Shown here: piece after piece, positions 42,797 to 58,300 of the stretch
Layout of the letters: every line of letters begins with the position of its first letter
Position numbering within the stretch: the stretch's first letter is position 1
NCBI RefSeq assembly: GCF_000224145.3
Contig: NC_020168.2
Location: forward strand, 1,257,177 to 1,321,176
Reading direction: 5' to 3'
DNA length: 64,000 nt
From: Ciona intestinalis
Lineage: Eukaryota; Chordata; Ascidiacea; Phlebobranchia; Cionidae
Made by a program: the position numbers and the translations under genes
Notes under the pieces: model-generated
Told to the model about the DNA's origin: nothing
Database searches by the model: none
Seen by the model: only the letters and a program-made list of their open reading frames with translations

Positions 42797-43112
42797 GTAT
42801 CATGAGAAAAATAGGTAGGGGTCAACATAGATCAAATTGAGGTTGCAACTAACGCAATCACTACGTTTTAAAATTGTACACATATAGGCATTCATAGTTT
42901 ATGTAATAAAGAAACTAGCTCAACCAGATAAATTCAGTAGGTTATATACAAGTTGCGAAATCCTATTATTATAGAGTCTTTCGTTTTTTTGTTCTATCTT
43001 ACCCTTCATAGTTTTGCGGATATTTATTCTCAAACTTTAAAGATTTGTATGTAATTTAACAATTTATATGGGTAATTCTAAGATATTTTAAACCGCCATA
43101 TGTTTTAAATAC

Positions 43113-43156
43113 TGGGCAATATGTGTTAAAGTGTCCCCTCTTACCCCACCCTACCA
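43113..43156 (+). mobile_element. MITE fragment (right terminus)
   Basis: Ends GTGTCCCCTCTTACCCCACCCTACC, preceded by ATGTGTTAAA as in full copies. The left part is too diverged to place. Confidence 0.5.
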
Positions 43157-43296
43157 TTTCTGTAAATTCTACCAAAGTGCAAACTAGAACAATCGATCGT
43201 CTTCCCGCGCCCTTTACCGTATAAAACGACCTGTAACTAACGCATACTAATTCATGTCGTCTGTGCGTAGATTTGCGATTTTACTTTTTTTGTATT

Positions 43297-43302
43297 TTTA
43301 TT
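43297..43302 (-). terminator. Candidate polyadenylation signal of the Igsf9-like gene 1
   Basis: AATAAA on the minus strand, about 75 bases after the stop codon at 43378-43380. Confidence 0.5.
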
Positions 43303-43377
43303 TGCAGGTGAAATGCTTTGTAAAAATGTGGTTTACGCCGATTGATTTTAATTTCTTAAAATAAAATATAAGAAATT

Positions 43378-46300
43378 TCAATAATCTTCGTCTTTCCCTA
43401 TAACATCAGTGTCAGGGTTCTTTCTTCTTTGATATTCCATATATTCCTCCTTTAACGCCGCACACCTGTGTACAACGAAATATGCAGCATGAATAAATGC
43501 ATTATTTTGTAAAAACAAGAAAGTTACCGTTTTTCAATGCTAGCCTTTGTATACGTTACATCGTCAGGAGAAGGACTATCCCAATCTAAGTCATTCTGTA
43601 ATTTAAATAATATTAAATACACTTGAACGTTACGAGGTATTTGTAAAATTACCTGTGACACTATGTTGCTTCTTGCTTCTTCAGAATTCGAATTATCCGA
43701 CTGTAAACTCTCATCTTGCGCAATGCCAAATTTTTGCAGTTCAAGCTGCAAATCCTTAAAAAAGGTGCACGGGTTAGTCTTTTTCCAATTGTTTTTTATA
43801 TGTAGTTTAGTAGTACAATAAGTACCTTTGACACTTTTCCGGTGCTTTTTAGACTTTCAAAATTTCTCATTGCTTCAATGATTTCACTTTCCATTGCGTA
43901 TTCAGAATCCCATTCATACTTCTCATCTACTGATGACGTATCTTTACGGCACCTAAATATAAATGTGAGTTTGAGAATAGCCATCACTATTACATAATTG
44001 TCATGTTTCAACCTTAATTCCAACGATGAAGCATAATTGCTACAGCGAGCATCGGAACGGTCTCGAATGTTCACAGATTTATGGATGATATCAAATGCAG
44101 CGTTGCATTTATGCAAGGGTGAATGAATTTGAGCATGGGGAGGAACACGATTGAAACATCGGTTGAGTATTTCTGAATGATGATGACTATGGCTTGTTTT
44201 TTCATGATGGTGATAATTTTCATCATACATGAAGCTGTTTCGATGTGATGCGTCTGATGATGAACAGTTTAAACTGTCATACCCGCTGCTACTACCCATC
44301 TCTGGAGGACTTTGTTTAAATGAGTGATGAGCAGAATCTGTCATTGATATTTCCTTCCGATGTTCATCACCATGGGGATAATTATCTAAACAAGATAACG
44401 AACATTAATGATGAGACTATTCTGTATGAATCAAAACATTTATAAACTAACGGTTTGTAATCGTTTACTTACTTGTCTTGCATATAGGTTTGGCATCAGC
44501 TACATTTTCCCGTGAGTTCTGTTGGCGAACAGTGCTTGCGCTTCCCGATGTAAAACTAATACGTTGGTCTGAATCGTTATCCGAGACCAGTAACCCAAGA
44601 GTTTCTTCGGATATTGACCGACGAAATAAAATTACATCTTTATTTGTCCTGCTTTGCTTAACCAGTGGATTTAAAGTCGGTAGAGAAGTTGAATACGATA
44701 ATCGTCGAAGATGTTTTTGTTTTTCTAATGTCATCTTTGATTGTTTGCTGAGTGTCAAAAGAATTGGTAGCTATCAACGGCTGTTGTGTGGATTGCATGT
44801 TTCTATTATTACAGGTTGCAAAATCGTTTGCGGTGTTTACGATTAACTGCTGATTGACTTGTCTTGTTGAGAGAGATTTAGTTGAAGGATGCCTTTTGTT
44901 CGTTTCGTTTAATCTTAAAACTTCATTGTGGCGTGGGTGTTGAGTTGTGTGATACTTAAAATTTAATGAAGCGGTTGAAGTTGGCCTGAGCCTCGGAAAC
45001 ATAATATGAGATGTCGAACTAATTCGTTTAGTTACCGAATCTGTCGCAGTATCGTTATTTATGTCACGAAGATAAACATATTCTGCTGCTGGACAAGATA
45101 GATGTGAGTCTGTGGAATGTAAACTAACGTCAGCACGTGGTGAAAGATGACGTGGTAAATTCAATCCCGGTTCATATGACTTCACCGTTGAGTTCATTAA
45201 AGGTAGTGTTCCTCCCATACTAGCGGGATAATTGAAATGCGGTTCCCACTTTCGTGTAGAAAATCTTTGAGCGTTATCTCTGAGATACCGAACTTCTATA
45301 TTGCTTCTGCTGCAATCAATTTCCAATGTTCCTTCCTCTTCTATGATGCTTTCCTCCACTTCAAACATCTTCGGAGGATTTCTCGAAAGATAAGAGTCGC
45401 TGATTGGTCTCATTTTCCTTTCACTTCTTCCAGCTTTCCTCCAAGTCACTTGGTTTGGTTGATCGGGGGAATATGATAGAGATGCATCGGACTTGCGGAC
45501 ATTAGAAACATGGAATTTTCCATCTAGTGATCTCTGAATCGAAGATAATTTGCTTGTTTCTTTACCTAAGCAAGTGAGAAAAAATTAAGACAACAATGCG
45601 ATGAAAATAATAAATCTAACAATATTTAAGGTGAACCGTAAAACTCTATACCGTGTTGTGACAAACTTTTGCTGCGTTTCACTTTCTTATTTTTCTCAAA
45701 GTAGTGTTCTACTTTATGATCATCTCTTCTCTTTTTGTTCTTTTCAATCTTCTTTTTGATCTTCCACAAAACTCCATCATTAATGTTTTCCTCCCTTCGC
45801 TCTTTCGTGTACAAAACTACAAAAAAGTGGTTACTAACTAGGTTTTATTAACTAATGTGTAGTCTACATTCTCGTACATAACGTAATCAAACCACTACAG
45901 TAAATAGGTTGGTACCAGCAGGCCAATTAAGTTGTTAGATAAAGAATTACCATTTGCCTTTGATTCTAGGTTTTCTAATAAAACAAAAGTAAACCATAAA
46001 CACTTAATCTTACAAAGTTATTCTGTATACCTGAGCTTTCAGGCGGAGAAAGATCATATTTATAGTTTTCTGATTTTGCAAAATCTTGGTCTTCTTTCCG
46101 GTTGGTAAGAAAGCTGAAAATTAAAATGTTGTAGAAACTATGACATACAAATTGTTCAACAAAATACGAAACTAATCACAGGATACCTTATGAACGCTCG
46201 AAACATCCTTGTCGTTACTGTACTAAAACTAAATGTGGGCACATATAGAACAACCGTCTTAACTAGTCGGAACCAGTTTGCTAAATTAAGGAACGAATTG

Positions 46301-49300
46301 GCCTTTACTAAACAACGTCATTCAAATAGTATGTCACCAGCTGCGTCTTTAACAACTAATCAAAAGGTGGGAAAGGACATCTCATTGTTATCTCTATGAC
46401 GTCATCAAATACAAGTCAAGTTTGTTTAACCTACTGAATAGAACAAACTTGAGAGTTAATCTCTATGGCGACTACGCTAGTGAAGCAAAGAACAAACGGC
46501 AATTAACAATCACAAAGGAAAAACGCTTTCGAACTTTGACTTTCCTCATTGTAATGTAGAAAAAAAACAGCCTAACTGTCAAACAACGTAAGCTAGTAAG
46601 CACACAGACTTATCTAATCGCACAATGCCAACTAATGAAACCATGCAATTTGTATTATATGCGAGATTGTTTGTGCTGTTGGAACCTCTTATTGCTGCTC
46701 ATTATACGTGCCATGCTACTGCGACCAAGACATAAAATTTTAACGAAGCTGTTATTCCAGTGGGAATATCTGCCAAAAATCAGTGCAGACAAGCGGAAAA
46801 TGACGTAATCAAGAAACGTAAGTTTTGTAAATGGCAATCAGGGTAAAACTATAAACGATCGAAAGGCAAAGTGACTCTTTGGCAAGATGTTGGTGTTTTT
46901 GGACATTTTTGTTAAAGATATATGTTAAAAGTAGATGACAAAACAGAATATACCTTTTTACGGCATCTTCCTTTAAGTAGCTCGTTTGTTGAAGTGCTAA
47001 AAAAGAAGTTAAGTATTTTAATATAAGTATTTCCTAAAATCAACATGCTTAACCTGCACTAACCCGAAGTTGCTCCGTGTCGGTGATGCCAGTATCCGAT
47101 AGCAATGGCAATGGTTACAAATATAAATATAGATCCGGTTATAACGCCGGATATCAAGCCAGCATTCGCGATGGATGAGGAAGCATAATTCCCAATAGGT
47201 GAAGCGGGGAGGTACACCGAAAGCCCTGAAAGCATGTAAAATGAATTAAAAAATGCAGGAAAAGTGTTGGAAGCAACTGACCTTCGGTGCTCACGGTGAC
47301 GTATTGGCTTGGCAATCCGTATGATTCGCTGGTAACGGATAAAACACGAAATCGATAAATCGCATTCTGCACCAGACTACCAGCTGGTATGCCGTATGAA
47401 GTCGTATTAGCGGCTACCGCATTTAAGATTGTCCATGCATTTGAATCCGATTCTGTTAATTGTCCTTTTACGATCACTGGTGATGAGATCGAATTCCTTC
47501 TCAATCGTGCATTGCTCATTGTTTCTTTGGATCGATTTTCTATAGATTTATCAAGAGGGGCAGCTTCATCAGGATTATTGTTTTGTTTTTGAAATTCGAC
47601 CAAGAAACCTAGCAAACTAATAGATGGTGGGAGCGTAGGTGGTTTCCATGATAACACAATTATCTCTGATTCGATGTAATATTGAAGGTCACGAGGTGGC
47701 GGTATTGCGACGTGTGTAACAGATGCAAGGCTCTTGTTCTTAGTAATCACTGATAAATAAAATAACGTCAAACGTCACGCCGTATTGTTCATAGATGATA
47801 TTTACCTTTAGTTTTCTTGGTGACAGTTCTGCTAAAAGGACCACTACCAAGAACATTTTCCGAGAGTAATGAAAATTGATAAACTGTTCCTGGTTCGAGA
47901 CGACTTACAGTCGCCACCTTGCGACCTCCTTCAACATAAGACGTTGACCACGTATGGTCGCCCTGTTCAGCTTTTTTATACCTAGTAATATTAGTACATG
48001 TTTAGTGAGTAAAAAACAAATGTTGTTCATTGAAAAACAACGAGTATACGCACCAGATCATGAAATGTTGCGGGTAACCACCGTCATATCCAGGCACCCA
48101 CTTGACAGTCGCGTTGCTCGATGACGTCGCAACTGTAACCTCACTCGCAGCATGTGGTGTTGTATCTGTATAAAGACATAAAGTAGGGGGGGATACAAAT
48201 CATTCAATGCAATATTTAATCAACGTACATTTCACATTAATTGTCGTATTAGTAGTTACATTCGCTACAGCATTGGAAAGAACACATTGCCATATTCCGT
48301 TATCAGATTTGGAAACAGAGGTAATGAAGAGACTGCTATGATTTCGTGAGACACGGTCACCGTTGAAGTAATCATTTTCTGCTTCCACCTTTAGCAAAAT
48401 TACGTTAGTGGGTTTCGTGTTAACGCCTAAACGTCCGTTTTTGTCGTAATGATAAATAAAGTTTTTGTGATTTTTTTTTGTGACAACTATAGACAATAGT
48501 TTGTAACTAATTCAAATAGCAAAATTATCTAACAATAAAAGACACTTTTTAATATATAAAAAAAATATATTAAATGTTTTATTTCGATATTTACTTTTCG
48601 CCAGGTCACAGTTGTCGGGGGGTCACCGTTTCCGTAGCATGACGCAATAAAAGGCTTCCCGATTTCCAGTTCATATTGCGTTTCAGGTTTAGCAATAAAT
48701 TGCGGAGGATTTTTTACAACTAGTCGCATTTTTGGAGACTCTCCTCCCGTCCCCAATATGTTATAAGGTGTACATGAGTAAAGACCTTCATCAGATTGCT
48801 GGATGGCCTTAAATATGAGATCTCCCGAGATATTTACAAATACACGATCACCCTGTGAATTAAACATATGTTATTACCTTAAAACATTATACAGCTCTGT
48901 CCAAATGTTACCCCGTTGTTGCCACTTCCAACGCTGTTTCCGTTCTTCCTCCACGTTACACTACTGACCTCCGGTTCAGCTATCGATGGGCAACGTAAAA
49001 TTAAAGGAAGGGAAATTCCAGCGAAGTTAATTGGCGGCATATCGACCACTTGGGCGGCATCTAGTAAAACAAATCGTTTTGATATCTTTCAACGATGTTA
49101 AAGGTTAACTGTGTTTTGTGACTTCTGCTACTATAGAGAAGAAAGCAAATACACCAATCTAAAGACATGGGGCAATATTGGCGACATTACAAAATTAGGA
49201 TAAACTATAGTTTTCAATCTAATTTTGTGACAGTATGATTATTCGAAGGCATTTTGATCAGCAATAACCGCAGCACAGCCTTGTTTTTTTTGTAATTAGC

Positions 49301-52300
49301 GATTTAGGCAAATTGAATGATATTAAATATTAATATATCGAACAATAATAGACTGGCTATATCAGATAAGCAATAATGACACCGGGACGGGTGGTTTTGT
49401 TTATATCTCGTTAAGATAACGAAATTGGCTAAAAGGGTCTAAAATAAGTCAAGTAAACGAGCGCTTTGAGCGAAGGGTTTGGCGTGAGATCCAACCCGTG
49501 TTACTCTGGTCTCGCCTTCGAAGGTTGTCAGAATCGACACGACCGCAACAGCATTCTGACTACTTAGAAATGGACGCACTTGACAGCCCTCGACCCCAAT
49601 AATTGATTTTGGCGTGAACGAGTCACTAGATTCATAGAGCGCAATATGGCATAGAAAATTCCCTGAGCGGCAAAATGTAATATGTGCGTGTCAGATCGAG
49701 CGTTGAATTTGATTAAGGCGCAAGAGTAATTGCACTAAACACATACCAGGGTATTATATGCGCTGCTCCCTCCGCGCACAGGCACAGCGCATGCATTAAC
49801 TCATTGTAGGATTCTTGTCTTTGTCGTTATAAAACATGGATTCTAATGGCCGTACTATTACTAAATTGAAACAAATATTTTTCGAAAATAAACCACGGCG
49901 CAGGTTTGGGGTTGCCTATTAATACAGATTTATTAACAAACTTGCGTATATAACTCAGTGTTTCTACATTACACATCAAACTTACATTGAACTACAAGCC
50001 GTGCAGTCACACGTGGTGCAATCCCAAAATCGTTCGCAGCCTCACAACTTATATTTCCGGTGTCTTCTTTGCTAACACTCTCAATTTCGAATGTTCCGTC
50101 GTTAAATGTTCTGAACCGGCCGCGTAACTGTGGGCAACTACCAACCTCCAACCCATTGAAAAACCAACTGCGTGTATAGAGGAATAAATCAGTAATATTC
50201 GGTTTAATAGGTAGATTAATTTAAGTGTTTAAGCTTCTGTAATGACCTGTAGCTTATATCAGCTGGATATCCTTCTGCTTTGCAGTAAAAAAAAGCGTCT
50301 TGTTCTTCTTTTGCATCAAGATCTTTCGGAGATACCGTAATTTCAGGCGGGGCTGGAAGATAACTTGATGATATTTCATTTATTTTAGTACAACCGTATC
50401 CGTAGTTTACCTTGTACAAACACAGATGTCGTATGTTCTACTTGGCCCTGTGGGTTTCTGCCCTGGCATTCATAGTTGCCACGATGTGACGTAGTCAGTG
50501 ATCTAACGAGAAGTTTTCCTCCGTTGATTTTAATCCCATTCTACAAAAGTGAGTTTTAATAACGAATAAAGTATCAGCAAAAATCTGAAAATCCTAAGAA
50601 AACTGTAATGATTCCAACCTCGCCGTTTTGCAACAACCAGCCATCCTTCCTCCATGTGACGTCAGGAGGGGGTTTCCCGACAACACGACATTGCAGAAGT
50701 AACGATTCACGAACACGAGCCACGGTTGAGGGTGGTGGGGTCGATTTAAAGGCAGGGGGCGCTGAGGTAAATAAAAGAAAATTGTTTTTTTAAATTATTT
50801 TTCAATGAACACATATTTTCAAATAAACTTGCTCAAAGCAAAATACGAATTTATTACAAAAAGCCAATTAATTTATTTGTAAGTAATAAAAATTACTGTT
50901 TAGACATTATACGAAAACATGTTTTAACAACAGCAACGACAAATAAATTATAATTTACAGAAGACTAATTCAAAAGTCATAAATATTAATTTAAACACCG
51001 ACTGAATTATTAACACGATATATGTTACAAATCAACTTAATTGGTTTGTGGTTTAAGCGGCTAAAGCGTGGTATGTATGGCTTATACATATATAGTTATA
51101 TGGTTTATATACCTGAATAACAAATAACAAAGCTGGTCAAGAATACTTGAAGAAATAAACAGTTCATGATATTTAATTTTAATTTTGTATAATGTAAGCT
51201 AAACACCTGCATATAATAACAACTATAAACCCATATTTTGACTAACTGGACGCAGTGACTATAACAGGCCCTGCATTGATCTAAAACGTTTAATTTTGGA
51301 CGAAATATGCAAATCCTAAATTATATCCTCATCTTTATGCGAAACATTGCATTGATTGATATGGAGTCTACACAAACAATCGTCTTCCATAAGTCAATAG
51401 TTTGCATTCAACCCCTGGTGACTAACCATCGATCGTAGATCTAATTATTTCGACTCGATTTAAAGGGAACTGATCCGACTTCAAAAAAATTTAGTTTCAC
51501 GCTGCGAAATTAAACATCAAATAATAAAACTTTCCTTTCATATTTCGGCTTTAATAAATTCATTAACAAAATCACGTAGAAAGTTTACTGCTGTTTAAAT
51601 AAAAGATAACTTCCTAAAGAAAAATGTCTCATCCACACATTGATTTTTCAACAACGTAGAGTAACGAATGCTTCTACAATGTTGATATTCGCAACTCCTA
51701 GTATTATGAAATATGGAGCTATCAGTGAAGAATCGATGGAGTGGAATCTTATGTCCTTCTAATCGACACGATAATGCGCCATCACGAACTACCAGTAGTT
51801 AACAGCAACATTTTTTACTTTACTGGCTTAGTTTACAAGTTAGGTAAATGAGTTGTAGTTTCTGTTAGCCTGACACAAACCTGATGCTTTTAACCGTTTA
51901 CGGTTTATATATTGCCCTGCAACACCAAAGCAAAAATAAACTCTACAGTCCATCTACACAGAACGAATTCTCTCTAACACGTGCGAACACATGTTAATAT
52001 TTCACTCCAGCATCCCTATTAAAAACGCTGATAAAAGAGCTTTCGGCAAGTTCAAACAAAACGTCTTCACTGCAAAATATCGACCTCCTATACCCGGTTA
52101 CTATTTCAACAATATGCTGAATGCTGCATTTACCACCTTCCATACCCACATATATCTCGAGCCATTTCCACAAACATGACTACATGTAGAAAGAAACTCA
52201 AGAGTAATGAGCTAGTTCTGTCTTACAAGCAGTCTTGCGGTCTGAATAATTAAGTAGCACTACACGCCTCTTTTGAGTTGAAGCGAACGCTTTGACAACT

Positions 52301-55300
52301 AACAAAAGCTCAAAAGAATAGTCTTCGCTAGTTCGGTCTTAAAAACCTCTTTTCTTGAGTTTAAATTTCGCTTCTAATGTCACTAAACGAACAAAGAAAA
52401 CTTCGACCAATTGAAAGCAAAATTCTATATCGAAAAAAAAACTTTAACAAAACTCTCATATAACTTGAAAATGGTGACATCACTCAGACATCAGAAAATA
52501 ATGACGTCATAATTAATCCAGTACAAATAAAATCATGTGGAAATTTTACCACGACATAAAACTTAAGTGCGGAGTTAGTTAGCTCTTACAAAGTAGAACC
52601 TAATGACGTAAGTTATAATTTCGGATCGTTCATAATACAATTAAAAACAACGTCGAGCATGGGAATTTTACAAATCAAATCGGAATATATTCATATAGAT
52701 TACATCACCGGTGAAACGAAAAACCTTGCTACCCAGTTCTAAGCTGTTATACTGAGCGAAGCCAGCATCACGCAAATGAAAATCCTTCCTTTTTTAATAA
52801 CGACCAACGATCGGTTAATCCACCTGCAATATTTACTCTTGCGTGGTCGCTCGCTTTGGCCGAAATCGAAATTCATTGCATGAAACATTACAAATTTCGA
52901 TCGAACTAATTATGAATATCACAAGCAGTTCGTTTACATTGCATATTTTCGATACGGGTTTCATTAAGAATTCCCAGACGACCTAAAATTTGCATCAGAT
53001 CTTGAAACAAATTAAAACCAACACAACTATAATGTCCGCTACACGTGGTGCTGGTAAATATGCCACACCTTTGTTAATCCTAAACTTGAAGTTACACTTG
53101 AGGTGTTACCATGCCAACTACACTGATGGTAAAAACTACCAAGTGGCAATTGTGTTGTCACAATAAGTTCTGTTTTGCTGCGTTCTGTTTTTCGAGTGTT
53201 AACATTCACTTGAATCGAGTGTCTCATAACGTTTCAACATTCTGTTCTCGAAACGAACTAGACAAAAGACACCAATCTGGGTGGAAATATACATCCAGAG
53301 TCACATATGTGTTCCTCGTACAAGTAAGATGATTGATCACATCTAATACACATGGAGTATCTATCACCAATCAATCAATATTAAAATTATCACAACATCT
53401 CTCGAAAACGCGTCAGGATTACGCTAAATCTTTTTTGCTTCGACCGACGTTTTTACAAACGAGGACACAAGCGATTTCTGCTGCGTTGGCAATCCTATTA
53501 TAGCACGGGTTCGTAAATATTTCGACACAAGTCACTTTTAACTAACCGTACCTTTTAAAAATAATAACAAATGAAAACTTCGTAATCAACTTCTATCAGA
53601 AAAAATGTTGAATTGTTAACTCACAGAAAATGCTGGCGTGACAAGAAAAAAGTCTGCGTCAAAATTAAACAGATAAAAAGGCTAAAAATGTTTATAACGC
53701 CAACAATTTATTTTTTCATCTTTTTTCCCACCCCCTTAAAAACATCCCAAACCCTAGTTTAAAATATCCCTCAGATATAATAACACCATCTCAATACGAA
53801 TAAATCAGTGTGTCGTATGTATATTAGGTTGGGGTAAGATGAGACACTTAAGCACACATTTCGCAATATTTCAAAATCAAAACGTATGATGGTTTTGGAT
53901 GATACCATGACTTAGAACTAACATTTCTTTTTTACTTGGCAACGTTTTAAAGAAAGGTATTAAATCATATAACAAACTAATTAGCGGTTCGTATATATAC
54001 TAGGTGATGTTTTGACGATTTGCATACAGGGGGGGTAAGATGGGACTGTTTAAAACAAAATATTATTTTTCGCTGATGAGATTTTAAAAAGTATCCATCT
54101 TACCCCATGTCCCATGGTACCCCATCCTATTATATCCGTCCCAATGCGTAGCGGGCAACGATAACAAAATCTTCGACAGAATTGCTTTTTCGAGCCAATA
54201 ACAGTATACGTCGAAATCTCTAATCAATTGTGCCACGGTGTTGGCAACACAATTTTTCGTTGATCGCAAATTTTAATGTAGTGTTAACAAATCATTAACT
54301 TTTAACTGTGGTCATTAATTTGTAACTTCATTTATAGTTGGATTTTAACTAGTGCGGGGTTAGTTATTTTAAAATCAATTGCTACTGAGAGGGCCATTCC
54401 AAAATACATAGACGTTGGGTTGTATAACCATGACATTAAAGTCAGTACCACATATATGTATGTAGGTATGTCTAATATTTATATAGAAGACACTTGTTGA
54501 ACTGTGATTACTGTTTAACTAAAATGGCAGAAAAAGATAAACTGCTCTATTTTAAGTCACACCGAAAAATAATTAGCTGAAATTAAATACTTTACTTTTG
54601 TAAACAGATTTATTTTACTTAAAATAACTTCGTTATACGATAAAGTAACTAACCGGTTACGTAAAGTTTGGTAAGTGTTCCATTAGATGGGTGAACTAGA
54701 GTTCCGTTTGAACTTTCCACAGCATGTTTGAAATAATATGCACGACACTCGTACCATCCTTCGTCCTCTAGTTTTACTTTTTGTATCCGTAAGGTGGCAG
54801 TGTTGGATAGCAGTGACATGCGTCCTGTTGCGTTTAAAACAATAAAATACGAAAACCAATATTTGAAACGACATTTTAACATGAGAGAACAGCATTATAA
54901 ATGGACATGAGTGATGTTGTCGAAAAATCAGTTGTCAAAAAAGTTACTAGCAGAGAATTAATGAATGTGCACGTTGGTATGAATTATATCGAGGAAAATG
55001 TAACGTCTTATGTCTAAGCGTAGCGGGTGTAACACACAAGTGACTTTTATATATAATTATAAAGTGTATCACATACTTCTTAGAGTATTGTGATTATAGA
55101 GGGGTGGTTAAATAACAACAGCGCAAAAAAGTAAATCAAAGTTGAAACGTACATCATACTTGGTTAAATTTTAAATTTTAAAGCTATTTTTTTCCTTGTA
55201 GACACATTAACAAACACTGCATTAGCGTCGTATTAACATGCGCTGAAATACATGCATTTAATGGTGGCAAAAAATGTGGATCGTTTACATTTATAACCAA

Positions 55301-58300
55301 CACTATACGTGGGTTTAGAAAACTTTCTATAAAGGAATAATACAACACAAAAACACAACAAGAAATATTTTTCTTGACAAGCAGCTTATGCCAATACAAA
55401 GCCTTACATGCTGCACAATATCACAAACATATCAGACATGAAATAGAAACAAACCTTTAGTTTTCTCTTGGCCATTAACACCATTTGCTAAGGACTCCAA
55501 AACTATGTTTAAGTTTAATGTTAACTATATGCATGAAAACCAATTTGAACTATAGTAGGGTGGGGTAAGATGGGATAAGTATGCACATATTGCCCAATAT
55601 TTTACCCATTAAAATACAAGACGTTTTTCGGTAATACGACGCCTTTATTAATTGAGCGCACCTATATTAAAACACTCGATCGCTTCGCACTCTATAGGTG
55701 TTATATTTTGCAATTCGAACACAGTCGGATAAATTTTCAGGACAGATTTATGTTTGTTTTGATTAATTTATGAATTATTTATCATAAATACACGTAAATA
55801 ACACTAAATAATATTGCACGCTTTGAAAATCAAGCTTAAAGATGCATTTTCTTGCACAGGTATAGACTCTATAGAGTGAGTTATTCTTATTGTATGAAGA
55901 ATTGGTATTAGTTGAATAATAATGGGAATTGCTCGAACATCAATTGATAAATCATGTATTTCATAAATGCATGTTAAGTTATATTTAAAAATTCCACTAA
56001 GTTATAACAATATTTTTGGCAAATTGTATAATCCGATGCTTAAATTTGCACAAGTTTTTATATTACAATATTATTATACAGCTTATGCGTATAATGCAAC
56101 AAAAATTACTGTTTGCACTGTTCTTTTTGTCACGTAAACTTTATATAACAGAGTGGGGTAAGATGGGACACTTTTTACTTTATTTTCTCGTTCCTTTTGG
56201 TAGTGAACAAAAAATATATTATGGATTATAAAACCGTATTCTCACGACTCCTTTAGACCGTTGTCAATTGTTTAAAATCCGATCCCATATTGCCCCAAAT
56301 CTATTTTATCATGTCCTATCTCAGTTTTTTATTCAAAATCTTTTTTTTAAAGAGATAAAATCAAACTGAACAAAATATTAAACAAAATTAAATTGAAAGA
56401 AAAATTTTGGCCTATATTTTTAATAAACTACAATGCTCGATTGATGATTCTTGCAAACGACATTATTTCGGCAGTTTTAATATATGTTTTAGCGACCATT
56501 TAAAATTAGCACCTTATTATGACGCCTTTTATAAATATTAAAAGATACATTTTCCATTTATTACTGATTTTAATAGTTGAAAACTGTAATCGGCTTTGGC
56601 GTGCTCTTTATATGGTCATCGTATACTTAAGTATAAAATGAAGTATAATACTTAAGTATAATGCTTAAGTATAATACTTAAGTATAATACTTAAGTATAC
56701 GATGATATGGTCAGAAAAATACTCTGCAGATTTTTTATGTATTTATAAACAGGGGCGTGAGAAAGAAATTTTAAAAGGTGTGCCGCTTTACCCCTTGTTT
56801 CTCTTTGCCCCACCCTATTAGATTGATTTATAAAGTAAGTTATTTAACCTTTAAAGTGAGGATTGACATGCGGCGGGTATTTTCCTATTTTGATAAAGAC
56901 TGGAACAGGCCTGTCCTGACGTAACCATTCTATGACGTGGGGGAGATCTTGATCGTTTCGTGAACTAGGACAAGGTAACAATGCTGTGGCTCCAACGCTT
57001 ACTGATATCAGACCCCTTGTTTCAACTGAAAGTATAAACTGTTTGTTTTTTAAAAAAAGTTCTTACAAAAAAAAGAAGATAAACTTAGCGGTTAAATTAA
57101 TTTTATGAACCGACTGATAGAAATGGAATTGATTATAACCGCTTATCTTTGCCCAAGCACCGACATAAATAAATGATGTTCTAACGACACGTTGAAAGGA
57201 AATCCTTAAATATTTTACGACTTTTCTTCTCCGACGCAGCAATCCTCAATAAGATTGTTGGCAGCTGATGACCCACGATTGAGTATGTTGGATATGTCCA
57301 AACAATATTTAATCAAGTTTTATTTTAATTGGCATCATTTTTATAAATAATCTTTCGTTTTATGTAGTTAAACTTATTGTAATGGCCAATGATTTATTTA
57401 ATTGCAGTGTAAAAATATTCGCTTGCATATAAAATGAAGAACAAATAATCTTCGTGGGAAAACCATCAGTGATAGACTGCGTCCATCAAAGCTCATGTTG
57501 CAGAAAGAAAATGCTGTTGTGTGACAGCGGTAGTCTCATTATTAATTTAACATTTAGTAAGCTTACGTTATTAAATTGCTATAAAAATTTAACAATGAAA
57601 CCAAAATATTAAGTCCCTTTATTTTAATAAAATATTTACGTCCGATCAAGTTGTTGATAACGATCTATACGAATTCAGGTAAAATATCAAGCGCTTCAGT
57701 GCTTTTGAATGACGGATCGTGTACAAAACTTTGGCTTGAAAATAGGCTAGCTTTTTGAGCGGTATTATATTGTAAATACGGTAGCCGACATTCGAACAAA
57801 GAAATTCTGTCTTGCCTTGCTTTTTCGGCCCTAAGGTTTATGGGAACGGAGTTCTGCCCTGTTTTCAATATCCATAGTGAAGTTAAGACTTTAAAAAACT
57901 TCAATTTGTTTGCTTTGTTGCAAAAGCAAATATTGAAATCACAACAATAAAAAAACGTTGCCCTATATTTCGATTAAAGAAATACGTGTTCCAGTGTTAC
58001 TGTAACAAACATTTAGGTCAAGAAGGTTTCGTTACCACATTTCTCAAATTTTTAGTGTGTTACGTACTCCCTGTGTTCGCTATTTTTGTTAAACTGAGTA
58101 AAAATGTCCCGAATCACTTATCAATTATTGAATATAACATTTTATTAAATGTTAAATGAATCGATCAGTCAATAACCTAGCTATGCAGTTCCAAATTTAA
58201 GTGAAAAAGATTACGATAAATATAGATACCATTATATAACAAATACTGTATGGTGATATTATGAACTCAAGGGTGTAATTTTGTTGTGGTAGTGTCGTAA

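Noticed and set aside
49969..50151. Separate small Ig gene starting at an internal methionine
   Set aside because: It is part of an Ig3 exon of the Igsf9-like gene with good splice sites and matching phases on both sides.
56612..56712. CRISPR-like repeat array
   Set aside because: Units are contiguous palindromes without unique spacers, in an animal intron.
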